Shown: positions 25,384 to 32,597 of the stretch, piece by piece
Position numbering within the stretch: position 1 is the first letter of the stretch
Layout of the letters: each line of letters begins with the position of its first letter
NCBI RefSeq assembly: GCF_947581915.1
Contig: NZ_CANPWG010000064.1
Span: 1-38,600 of the forward strand
DNA: 38,600 nucleotides
Origin: Candidatus Palauibacter scopulicola
GTDB lineage: Bacteria; Gemmatimonadota; Gemmatimonadetes; Palauibacterales; Palauibacteraceae
Reading direction: 5' to 3'
Program-made: the position numbers and the translations under genes
The notes under the pieces: generated by a model
What the model was told of the DNA's origin: nothing
The model's database searches: none
The model's input: only the letters and a program-made list of their open reading frames with translations

Positions 25384-25896
25384 ATGTCCAGCTTCAGGCT
25401 CTTCCCCTCCGTCGCACACTGCGCTTCACGAGTCGGAGAAACCCTTGCGGCACTGGCGGTCCGCTCCGTCGCCTTGAGTGCGAGGCGGTTGCGCCGAGGC
25501 GTGGCCGCAGGCCTCCTCCTCACGATGCTGACCCCTTTCGTACCGGCGGGACATGTCCACGCGGAGGAGGACGAGCACAAGGTCGGCGACGGGCCTGCGA
25601 TCGAAGCGAAGGCCGCATCAGGCGTGTACGGAGCGGCGACCGCCCAGGACGGCGGCTGTCCCCCGTACATTTCGGGCGGCCCCAACAACCCCGATAGTGG
25701 CGTCCGCACATTCGGCGCTTGTACGGATGTCCCGGTGCCGTACAGCTTCGGCCTCGTAAGCTGCGAGGTTTGTACCTGCTGGTACAGGATGGACGACGGT
25801 AGAACGGAGATTTTTTCAACCAGCAGCGGTTGCGCTTCGACGATCAGGATTCAGGGTCCCGCTCCAGACCCCTGTAATACGTTGAACAACTGTTGA
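25384..25896 (+). CDS. Secreted cysteine-rich protein, unrecognised
   Basis: A 170-residue protein with a long, Arg-rich N-region and a signal peptide ending near GHVHA-EE (residue 60). A charged linker follows, then a domain of about 80 residues with eight cysteines at 92, 113, 127, 130, 132, 150, 164 and 170, the last being the final residue. The even number and export suggest four disulfides. GGGAGG sits 5 bases before ATG 25384. The stop overlaps the TTG start of the propeller lipoprotein (TTGA). No family is recognised. The pairing of a small exported cysteine protein with a six-bladed propeller lipoprotein recalls the NVEALA/propeller pairs of Bacteroidetes, but the sequence is not clearly NVEALA. 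Confidence 0.72.
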   Translation: MSSFRLFPSVAHCASRVGETLAALAVRSVALSARRLRRGVAAGLLLTMLTPFVPAGHVHAEEDEHKVGDGPAIEAKAASGVYGAATAQDGGCPPYISGGPNNPDSGVRTFGACTDVPVPYSFGLVSCEVCTCWYRMDDGRTEIFSTSSGCASTIRIQGPAPDPCNTLNNC

Positions 25897-26960
25897 GTAA
25901 GGTCGAGGGAGCACGCGCGCCCGTCCTTCGCCGGTGGCCTAGCATCGTCGCGGTGGCGGCGTGGACGACCTGGGCGTGCGGTGACGGCCGGCGGCCCGAT
26001 GTTGCTTCGAGCAGCAACGTGGTGGCGCAGGAGATGGTGCGAGAACTGCCCCCTGGCGGCATCATGGCGGACGATGTCTTCCTGGAATCGGCCGACGGGT
26101 TCGACCTGTTCGGAGACACGATCGCTATCGCGGATCGCTTGGCGGGACGGATCCAACTATTTCGCTCCGACGGCGAGCATCTCGCGACCTTGGGAGGGCC
26201 CTTGGGACCGGGGGATCCCGACGTCCTTCGATCCCCGATGCGCGTCCAGTTCGCCCCCGATGGCGCGTTATGGGTAGGCGATCCCGGGCGGGCATCGATT
26301 GTACGGTTTCCTTCCGGAGGCGGCGAGCCGCAGACCGCACGGCTTCCGGGAGCCGCGATAGCGACGACCGTTGGATTCGGGGTCGACCAGGTCCTCGGCG
26401 CCATCGGGCTCAGCGCACAGCCGGGTTTTCTTCTCGCGGCGTACGGGTTGGCGGACGGGTCCCTGAACATCCCGAACGAAGTTCCGCTTCCCCAGGAGTT
26501 GGCGTTTGGACCGGTAGACCGAATAAGCGCCCAGCATGTCGTGATGTCGGTCGGACGGGAGGGCGAGGTGATCCTCCTCGACGGGATACGGACGACCCTG
26601 TGGCGAATCGAGCTGGAGTACGCGCCGCCCAGGATCGTTCGCATTTCCCGCATCGCGATACCCGATTGGCTGGTCGAGATGACGCGCGCCGAGATGGAGC
26701 GGATTGTCGAGGGGCGCCCCGGCGTCAGCGCGCCGGGGTTCAAGGACATGCGGGCCGGCGAGCGGGGGGTGTGGCTCGTCCCGGCGATCGACCCGGTGGA
26801 CGGGGTCTTCCTGCCCTACGAGGAGGATGGCCGGGCCACCGTGCTGTGGCGCGACCCGCAGCGCCGGGAGGCGTGGAGCAGCCGCATCCTGGACGACGAT
26901 ACGGCCTGGCTAATGTTCCCGGGGAGTCTCATGCGGTTCACTGTCGCCGTGGAAGGTTGA
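25893..26960 (+). CDS. Six-bladed beta-propeller-like lipoprotein or secreted protein
   Basis: A 355-residue protein starting at TTG 25893 in a TTGA overlap with the cysteine-rich gene. The N-terminus is a signal peptide with a weak lipobox (TTWAC-GD). The body shows repeated propeller strands (RIQLFRSDGEHLATLGG, VQFAPDGALWVGDPGRASIVRF, LWRIELEYAPPRIVRIS), as in NHL/6-bladed propeller proteins of the envelope. No catalytic motif is visible; a binding role for the coupled cysteine-rich protein is an inference. The 3' end overlaps the convergent Ogt-fusion gene by 23 bases. Confidence 0.75.
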   Translation: MSKVEGARAPVLRRWPSIVAVAAWTTWACGDGRRPDVASSSNVVAQEMVRELPPGGIMADDVFLESADGFDLFGDTIAIADRLAGRIQLFRSDGEHLATLGGPLGPGDPDVLRSPMRVQFAPDGALWVGDPGRASIVRFPSGGGEPQTARLPGAAIATTVGFGVDQVLGAIGLSAQPGFLLAAYGLADGSLNIPNEVPLPQELAFGPVDRISAQHVVMSVGREGEVILLDGIRTTLWRIELEYAPPRIVRISRIAIPDWLVEMTRAEMERIVEGRPGVSAPGFKDMRAGERGVWLVPAIDPVDGVFLPYEEDGRATVLWRDPQRREAWSSRILDDDTAWLMFPGSLMRFTVAVEG

Positions 26961-27672
26961 TCGTTCGTCGGATCGCCCCCGAGCCGAGGAGGTCGGTGCG
27001 GCCCTCGATGTCGAGGAGGGCGCGCTTGTAGCGGAGGCCGCCGGTGTATCCGCCCAGCGTCCGGTCGGTGCGGACGACTCGGTGGCACGGCACGATGATC
27101 GGTATCGGGTTGCGGCCGAGCGCGTTGCCCACCGCGCGCGATGCCTTCGGACGTCCGATGCGCCGGGCGATGTCCGTGTACGTCACCGTCTCGCCGAACT
27201 CGAGTCCGGAGGTGACGTCCAGCACGGCGCGCTGGAAGTCGCCCAGCTCCGTGATATCGACGAGGAGATCGAAACGAGGGCGGCGACGGCCGAAATACTC
27301 CGTCAGTTGCGCTTCCGCGGGGCCGAGTCGATCGGTGTCGCGCACCACGGGTGTCGACGGGTACCGGTCCTCGAGGCCGGCGACGAACGCATCGTCGTTC
27401 TTGTCCTGCCACGAGAGCGCGACCAACCCGGCGGGGCTCGCAGCGACCCGCATGGCGCCGAAGGGCGAATCGAAGCGATGCCAGCGGATGACAGGGCCGT
27501 CCCGGAGGCCGTGCGCGGCGAGATCCAGAATCCGGTATTCCACGGCGCGCTCCCGACAAACGGGGCACGCCGCCACGCGTTCGGCGAGCTTCTGCGCCGC
27601 GTCCGCATCCGGGTCGTCCAGGATCCAGGCGAGTACGTCTTCTTCGTGACAGGTCATGCAACGTCGAGTCAT
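26938..27672 (-). CDS. Zinc-finger anti-sigma-like domain fused to Ogt O6-alkylguanine-DNA alkyltransferase
   Basis: A 244-residue two-domain protein. Residues 1-50 form a small helical head with CMTCH (C5, C8, H9) and CPVC (C36, C39), laid out like the zinc anti-sigma (ZAS) domains encoded beside ECF factors. The usual HxxxCxxC histidine is Arg32 here and CxxCH at the N-terminus may supply the ligands. Residues 60-224 are a complete Ogt/MGMT: helix-turn-helix with arginine finger R179 (ASRAVGNALG), PCHRV with acceptor C196, and the closing GGYTGGLRYKRALLDIEG. It should remove alkyl groups from guanine O6 irreversibly onto C196. The ATG overlaps the sigma-factor stop (ATGA). A switch responding to alkylation is inferred. 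Confidence 0.9.
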   Translation of the reverse strand: MTRRCMTCHEEDVLAWILDDPDADAAQKLAERVAACPVCRERAVEYRILDLAAHGLRDGPVIRWHRFDSPFGAMRVAASPAGLVALSWQDKNDDAFVAGLEDRYPSTPVVRDTDRLGPAEAQLTEYFGRRRPRFDLLVDITELGDFQRAVLDVTSGLEFGETVTYTDIARRIGRPKASRAVGNALGRNPIPIIVPCHRVVRTDRTLGGYTGGLRYKRALLDIEGRTDLLGSGAIRRTINLPRRQ

Positions 27673-28211
27673 ATCGGACCCTCCTCGCGCCACACCTCGG
27701 CGAGTTCGCGGCGCAGCTTCTTCATCCCCTGGTAGACGTTGGCTCTCGCGGCTTCGGGGGAGGCACCCATCCGGCGGGCGATCGTCGCGTAGTCCAACTG
27801 CTCGATCCAGCGGAGCCAGACGGCGTCCCGCTGCCGCCGGGGGAGTGCCGCGACACACCTCCGGACGCGCGCCGCGGCGGCTTCCGAGAGCCGACCCAGC
27901 GCGGCGTCGGCCGCGGGGAGGGTGCCCGGCTCCAGCGCGCCCGAGTGGGCCGCGAGCAACTCCGAGCGCCGGCGGCGCGTGGTCAGGTGGTCGAGCGCCC
28001 GCCGCGTCGCGACGCGATACAGCCACGCGCGGATGTTCACGGCGCCTCCCGCCTCGGGCCGCGCGCGGAGCGCCGTCACCCACAGGTCCTGCACGATATC
28101 CCGGGCCTCGTCCGCGTTGCCCACCATCGCGGCCACGTGGCGCCGCAATTCAGGACCGTAGCGCTCGGACCAGTCGTGCACCGGTCGTTCCGGCTCCGCC
28201 GTTGTGGTCAT
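27669..28211 (-). CDS. ECF-family RNA polymerase sigma factor
   Basis: A 180-residue sigma-70-family factor. Region 2 spans about residues 12-80 (DEARDIVQDLWVTALR, WLYRVATRRALDH). Region 4 spans about 105-170 (LPRRQRDAVWLRWIEQLDYATIARRMGASPEAARANVYQGMKKLR). Region 3 is absent, as in ECF factors. It should direct RNA polymerase to a small regulon, perhaps its own operon. ATG 28211 overlaps the stop of an 8-codon leader frame that carries the strong ribosome-binding site; a GTG at 28226 is a possible alternative. It is coupled by ATGA to the zinc-finger-Ogt gene, its probable anti-sigma or co-sensor partner. I found no convincing ECF promoter in the divergent 222-base gap. Confidence 0.92.
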   Translation of the reverse strand: MTTTAEPERPVHDWSERYGPELRRHVAAMVGNADEARDIVQDLWVTALRARPEAGGAVNIRAWLYRVATRRALDHLTTRRRRSELLAAHSGALEPGTLPAADAALGRLSEAAAARVRRCVAALPRRQRDAVWLRWIEQLDYATIARRMGASPEAARANVYQGMKKLRRELAEVWREEGPI

Positions 28212-28234
28212 CCGCCTCGGCTCCACCTCTCCAT
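28208..28234 (-). CDS. Eight-codon leader ORF of the sigma-factor gene
   Basis: ATG GAG AGG TGG AGC CGA GGC GGA TGA encodes MERWSRGG. AAGGAG (28246-28241) lies 6 bases before its ATG, much better than anything before the sigma start. Its TGA overlaps the sigma ATG (ATGA). Ribosomes probably load here and re-initiate on the sigma gene, keeping sigma synthesis low or tunable. A translated product has no evidence. Confidence 0.35.
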   Translation of the reverse strand: MERWSRGG

Positions 28235-28433
28235 TCTCCTCTCCTTTGTGCTCCTCCTTACAACGTATCGCCGCTGAAACCGTGAAAGCGGGACTCGCCG
28301 GCCCTGGCCGTGCCGGAACTGGCCGCGCGAGCGCGTGAATCGTACCCTGTGAGCCCGCGGCCCACCCGGGCCCGAAGAACACCGCGGCGGCGGGCGCGCC
28401 GTGGAACATCGAATCGGCAGAACCGAGGCTCTC

Positions 28434-29585
28434 TTGAAGTCAGCACAAATCGGATCCGTATCGTCCCCGACCTGCATCGCGATCTCGCTCGCGGCGACCT
28501 TCCTCGTGACGGCCTGCGCCGGTAACGCCGGAGAGGAGACCGATGCCGCGATCAATGAGAACGGCGTGGAGAACGGCCCGGAGAGCGCCGCCGTGATGCG
28601 CGATCCGCTCCCGGGAGAACGACGCTTCGCCAGTCTGGCTCAACTCACCTTCGAGGGGGAGAACGCCGAGGCATACTACTCTTCGGACGGACAGCGGCTG
28701 ATCTTCCAGCGCCGCCACGCGGGCGAGTACGAGTGCGACCAGATCTTCACCATCGGCGTCGAGGGCGGTGAGCCGACTCTCGTCTCGACGGGCCTGGGCC
28801 GGACCACCTGCTCCTACTTCTTCCCGGACGACTCGCGGATCGTATACAGCTCCACGCATCACGTGGCGCCGGAGTGTCCGCCGCCACCGGACATGCGGCG
28901 CGGGTACGTGTGGCCGCTCTACGACTTCGACATCTACACGGCGAACCCGGACGGTTCCGACGTCCAGCCGATCTTCTCCAGTCCCGGTTACGACGCGGAG
29001 GCGACCCTCGCCCCGGACGGCTCGCGGATCGTCTTCACCTCCACGCGCGACGGAGACCTGGACATCTACACGATGAATCCCGACGGCTCCGACGTCCGGC
29101 AGCTCACGAACGAACCGGGCTACGATGGCGGGCCCTTCTTCTCTCCGGACGGAACGAAGATCGTCTACCGTGCGAGGTATCCGGAGAGCGAGGAGGAACT
29201 CGCGGATTACCAGGCGCTCCTGGCCGACGGTCTCGTCCGGCCCGGCGTGCTTGACATATACGTGATGGATGTGGACGGCTCGAACCGGGTGCGTCTCACG
29301 GACAACGAGGCCGCGAACTTCGCCCCCTTCTTCCACCCGAGCGGCGAGAAGGTGATCTTCGCTTCGAACCTGCACGAGGACGATCCCCGCAGCCGCAATT
29401 TCGACCTCTTCCTCGTGAACCTGGACGGCACGGGGCTGGAGCAGGTGACGTTCAGCGGGGATTTCGAGAGTTTCCCCATGTTCAGCCCCGACGGCCGTTA
29501 TCTCGTGTTCGGGTCGAACCGGCACGGATCCCACCTGGGCAACACGAACATCTTCATCGCCGAGTGGATCGACGACCTCCCCTGA
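28434..29585 (+). CDS. TolB/PD40-type beta-propeller lipoprotein
   Basis: A 383-residue lipoprotein (lipobox VTAC, C28) with at least six WD40-like PD40 blades. Repeats of the form FSPDGxxIVFxSxRxGxxDIYxMNxDGSxxxQLT run from about residue 55 to the end. These proteins sit in the envelope and bind partner proteins or peptides; TolB itself works with Pal. The start is uncertain: TTG 28434 has GAGG 5 bases upstream and gives a compact lipoprotein signal, while GTG 28401 would add 11 residues. It is divergent from the sigma-factor operon. No tol or pal gene is nearby. Confidence 0.82.
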   Translation: MKSAQIGSVSSPTCIAISLAATFLVTACAGNAGEETDAAINENGVENGPESAAVMRDPLPGERRFASLAQLTFEGENAEAYYSSDGQRLIFQRRHAGEYECDQIFTIGVEGGEPTLVSTGLGRTTCSYFFPDDSRIVYSSTHHVAPECPPPPDMRRGYVWPLYDFDIYTANPDGSDVQPIFSSPGYDAEATLAPDGSRIVFTSTRDGDLDIYTMNPDGSDVRQLTNEPGYDGGPFFSPDGTKIVYRARYPESEEELADYQALLADGLVRPGVLDIYVMDVDGSNRVRLTDNEAANFAPFFHPSGEKVIFASNLHEDDPRSRNFDLFLVNLDGTGLEQVTFSGDFESFPMFSPDGRYLVFGSNRHGSHLGNTNIFIAEWIDDLP

Positions 29586-29716
29586 GCGTGGTGACCGCAC
29601 CCGCCGTCCGTGGCCGCCGGTGACGGACTTCGCCCGCGGACCGTCTAGTCTCTGAAGACAGTCCCGGCGGTGAACCGGCCGCGCGGGGCGGGGATCGGAA
29701 GACACGGGAGCTTGGG

Positions 29717-31963
29717 ATGCGGTTCGCAAAGGCGGCAGGAAACTCCGGAGCGCCCCGGCGGTTGCGGGGCCGGCGGCGGGTGTGGGCGGTCGGGGTGGCG
29801 TGGGGCCTCTCGTTCGCCGCGCCCCCGGTCTCCGCCCAGGAGGCGGAGACCCCGATCGACTACGACGCCGCGATCGCGCAGAGCGGGATCGACGGCAGCT
29901 ACGGATACCTGCGCGCGCTCGACGGGTCCGCGACGCTCATTCAGGGAGACACCCGTGAGCGAGTCCAGCTCGCGGTGAACGAGCCCGTCCTCGCCGGCGA
30001 CCGGATCTTCGTCTCCGGTGAGTCGCGCGTCGAAATCGTGCTCGCCGACGGTAACGTCGTCCGGATCGGGAACCAGGCGGAACTTCTCTTCCGCGCGCTC
30101 GCCAACTCCGCGGATACGAGCGACCCCGCAACCATCGTCGAACTCGCGCGCGGGTCGCTCCAACTCGTGGTGGCCGGGAATCCGCCGGGCTCCGAGTGGC
30201 CCTCCGTCGTCACGCCGAACGCGACAATCCGGCCCAGGGGAGCCGGTTCCTTCCTGATCGTCGTTGATGGCGAGCGCCGCAGCGAGGTCGTCGTGCGCGA
30301 AGGGCTGGCGGAAGTCACGACAGAGACGGAACTCGCCGAGGTTCGGCGCGGAGAGAGCCTCGTCGTCGAAGGCGCGCGAGGCGACCGGCTCCGCTTCGCG
30401 GCGGCCCCCGGGCTTGATCGTCTGGAGGCGTGGGGTCAGGGGCTCGGCGACTACGCACGCGGGGAGTATACCGCGCATGTGGATCCGGATCTCCACTACG
30501 CCGCGTCTTCGCTTGAGAGTCACGGATCGTGGGTGCAGGCGGGCGCGGGGGTCGCCTGGCGTCCGCGCGTGTCCACAGGCTGGGCGCCGTACCGGCACGG
30601 GCGCTGGCGGCACACACCCAGCGGGATGTTCTGGGTCTCGTACGAACCATGGGGCTGGGTGCCCTACCACTACGGGTACTGGGACCTCGATCCCGGATGG
30701 GGCTGGGTCTGGTTCCCGGGCCGGCATTTCGCGGTCGCGCACGTGTACTGGTACTGGGGTCCGAGCTACGCGGGCTGGATTCCGTCAGGCTACTACTGGC
30801 GCCACTACCGGAACTATTACGGGAGCAGCTGGGGCTTCCACTTCGGGGTCTACGGGCACATCGGGGGCGGCTTCGGTCGCTATCGGCACTGGACGTTCCT
30901 GCCACACGGCCGCCTCGGACACCGGCGCCAGCACTTCTACTCGATCGGCGGTTCGGACTTCGGTCGCGGGCGGAAGGCGGTCGAGCGCGGCGTGCTGCTG
31001 ACCGACTCCCGCCTGCTCGGGCGCGAGGCGCGGCGGCGACCGGCCCAGACCCTGGCGAGCCTGCGGCGCGCGGTCGAGCGTGACGGGAGGACGGCCGTCG
31101 ATGCGAACGGCTTCATCGACCGCGGCGCGGGTCTGCCGCGGGAGGTCGAACGCGTCGTGCTGCGAGGGCGCGATGGCCGGACGGCGCGCCCGCGCGATGC
31201 GACCGCCGGGGCGCCGAGCGGCACTTCGCGGACGGCGGGCACACCGCCTGTCCGCGTGACCACGCGATCGCCGGAGGCCGGCACGTTGCGGCTGGAGCGG
31301 GCCGGCGTACAGCGGGCCACGCAGCGGATCGGCGTGCAGCGCGCGACGCCGCCTGCGGCCGGAACCGGCACCCGCCCGGTGATCCGGCGGCCCACGGCGC
31401 GGGAGGTGCCCGACGCCCCGAGGCGACCGGCCGTGCGACCCACGACGCGAGCGGGCTCCGGCGGCGTCCAGCGCGCGCCCCCGCGGACGGGCGACGATGG
31501 CGTTCGTCGGATCGTCCGTCCGCGGACGGCACGGGAGTCGCCAGCCGTTCGGCGGACGGGCGGCACGACGACGCGGCCGACGGCACGGTCGAATCCTGCC
31601 AGGCCCACCGCGCGCTCCGCTCCGGCGCGGCCGGCGGCGCGACCCACGACGGCGAGGCCCTCCCGGCCCGTTCTTCGCCGTCCGCCGTCCACGCCGAGAC
31701 CCGTGACCCGGCAAAACGCCCCCCGTCCATCGCGGCCGGCGGTGCGCCCGCCCGGCCCGTCGAGGTCGAGCGGCACCGTCAGCCGTTCCAGCGGCGGGTC
31801 CCGATCCGGCGGCGCCGTCAGACGTTCCGGCGGCAGCTCCCGATCCGGTGGCGCCGTCAGACGTTCCGGCGGCAGCTCCCGATCCGGTGGCGCCGTCAGA
31901 CGCTCCGGCGGCAACACGCGGTCGAGCGGCGCCACACGTGCGCGCGGCCGATCCGGAGGTTAG
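29717..31963 (+). CDS. FecR-domain protein with DUF6600 WG repeats and a repetitive basic tail
   Basis: A 748-residue exported protein. Signal peptide to about residue 40 (PVSA-QE). FecR domain at about 60-220 (GDRIFVSGESRVEIVLADGN-type strands). An aromatic W/Y/G-rich DUF6600 region follows at about 250-400 (SWVQAGAGVAWRP, GWAPYRHGRW, WGWVPYHYGYW). The rest to the end is an Arg/Ser/Pro/Gly-rich, probably disordered tail. Its last part is a 13-residue repeat (RSGGSSRSGGAVR). FecR domains usually transmit envelope signals or bind sugars; no sigma or TonB partner is adjacent. The tail is very basic and might bind polyanions outside the cell. The stop lies three bases from that of the convergent AhpD-like gene. 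Confidence 0.88.
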   Translation: MRFAKAAGNSGAPRRLRGRRRVWAVGVAWGLSFAAPPVSAQEAETPIDYDAAIAQSGIDGSYGYLRALDGSATLIQGDTRERVQLAVNEPVLAGDRIFVSGESRVEIVLADGNVVRIGNQAELLFRALANSADTSDPATIVELARGSLQLVVAGNPPGSEWPSVVTPNATIRPRGAGSFLIVVDGERRSEVVVREGLAEVTTETELAEVRRGESLVVEGARGDRLRFAAAPGLDRLEAWGQGLGDYARGEYTAHVDPDLHYAASSLESHGSWVQAGAGVAWRPRVSTGWAPYRHGRWRHTPSGMFWVSYEPWGWVPYHYGYWDLDPGWGWVWFPGRHFAVAHVYWYWGPSYAGWIPSGYYWRHYRNYYGSSWGFHFGVYGHIGGGFGRYRHWTFLPHGRLGHRRQHFYSIGGSDFGRGRKAVERGVLLTDSRLLGREARRRPAQTLASLRRAVERDGRTAVDANGFIDRGAGLPREVERVVLRGRDGRTARPRDATAGAPSGTSRTAGTPPVRVTTRSPEAGTLRLERAGVQRATQRIGVQRATPPAAGTGTRPVIRRPTAREVPDAPRRPAVRPTTRAGSGGVQRAPPRTGDDGVRRIVRPRTARESPAVRRTGGTTTRPTARSNPARPTARSAPARPAARPTTARPSRPVLRRPPSTPRPVTRQNAPRPSRPAVRPPGPSRSSGTVSRSSGGSRSGGAVRRSGGSSRSGGAVRRSGGSSRSGGAVRRSGGNTRSSGATRARGRSGG
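31784..31933 (+). repeat. 39-bp tandem repeat in the FecR protein tail
   Basis: Units start at 31784, 31823 and 31862. The second and third are identical over all 39 bases; the first differs at a few sites, and a degraded fourth starts at 31901. They encode a 13-residue Arg/Ser/Gly repeat. Identity between neighbours points to recent copy-number change by slippage or recombination. Confidence 0.92.
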
Positions 31964-31966
31964 CGA

Positions 31967-32536
31967 TCAGGGGTCCGGCCACACGGCCGGATCCCGCTCC
32001 ATTTCCGGCTCCGGTTCGACGCCGAGCGCCTCGACCATGCGCACGTAGTAGTTGAAGAAGCCGACGACCTCCGTCGCGGTCAGAATCTGCGCGTCGGTCC
32101 AGCCGACCTCCCGCAACCCATCGATGTCCCCCCGCGCCGTAGAGGCCGGATCGCGCGTGATCGCCACGGCATAGTCCATCAGCCGGCGCGTCTTCGCGTC
32201 GAGCCCCGCCGTCCGATAGTCGCTCCGGACCGCGCGGGCCAGGTCCGCGTCCCCGGTGGCCTGACGGAGATCCTCTCCGTGCGCCTCCGTTCAGTAGAAG
32301 CAGTCCAGTTCGCGCGAGGTCACGGTCGCGAGCATCTCCCGCACGTCCCGCCCCAGCGGTCCCGGCGCCAGCATCAACGCCTCATAGAGTTGGATCGAAG
32401 CGCGCATGACGGGCGGGTTCAGGCTCTGGATGCCGATCACGTTGAAGACACGACCCGCGCGGCGGACGGCCTTCTCGTACTCGCGGGCGACGAGCCCCTC
32501 CGCTTCTTCGGGAGCTACCGTCTCGATATGCGGCAT
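31967..32536 (-). CDS. AhpD-like peroxidase-related protein, probable selenoprotein (CxxU)
   Basis: A 189-residue AhpD/carboxymuconolactone-decarboxylase-fold protein if the in-frame TGA at 32293-32291 (codon 82) is read as selenocysteine. The active site then reads E67, C79-F-Y-U82, H86. This matches AhpD E118/C130/C133/H137 with identical spacing, and the TGA stands for the second redox cysteine. Sequence on both sides is intact family sequence in one frame with no other stop, ending at 31967. A hairpin of bacterial SECIS type follows the TGA. AGGAGG is 4 bases before ATG 32536. Likely role: thiol- or selenol-dependent peroxide reduction. It is downstream of the hydroxyproline dehydratase gene by 61 bases. 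The alternative is an inactivated gene with a nonsense change. Confidence 0.82.
32264..32280 (-). promoter_or_regulatory. SECIS-like hairpin after the in-frame TGA
   Basis: On the minus strand ACGGAGA-GGA-TCTCCGT forms a perfect 7-bp stem with loop GGA. It starts 10 bases after the TGA, and its loop begins about 17 bases after it. Bacterial SECIS elements lie directly downstream within the coding region, with a G in the first loop positions and a UGA-to-loop distance of roughly 16-37 bases, so the fit is good. Confidence 0.62.
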
Positions 32537-32597
32537 TTCGCCTCCTGTGGCCGACGGATCCGGAGTGCGAACCGGCTCATGGGCGGATACCGGTTCC

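Noticed and set aside
23355..25709. 784-codon minus-strand frame opposite the isomerase and the cysteine-rich gene
   Set aside because: Shadow of the isomerase gene; no recognisable sequence.
28212..28433. ECF-type promoters (GGAAC and CGT elements) for the sigma operon or the TolB-like gene
   Set aside because: GGAAC occurs twice on the plus strand but without a proper second element at 16-17 bases; on the minus strand only the CGTT-like half is found.
31967..32536. Reading the AhpD-like gene as two genes or a frameshifted pseudogene
   Set aside because: Both halves are in the same frame, separated only by one TGA at the catalytic position, with a hairpin after it; a frameshift is not needed.
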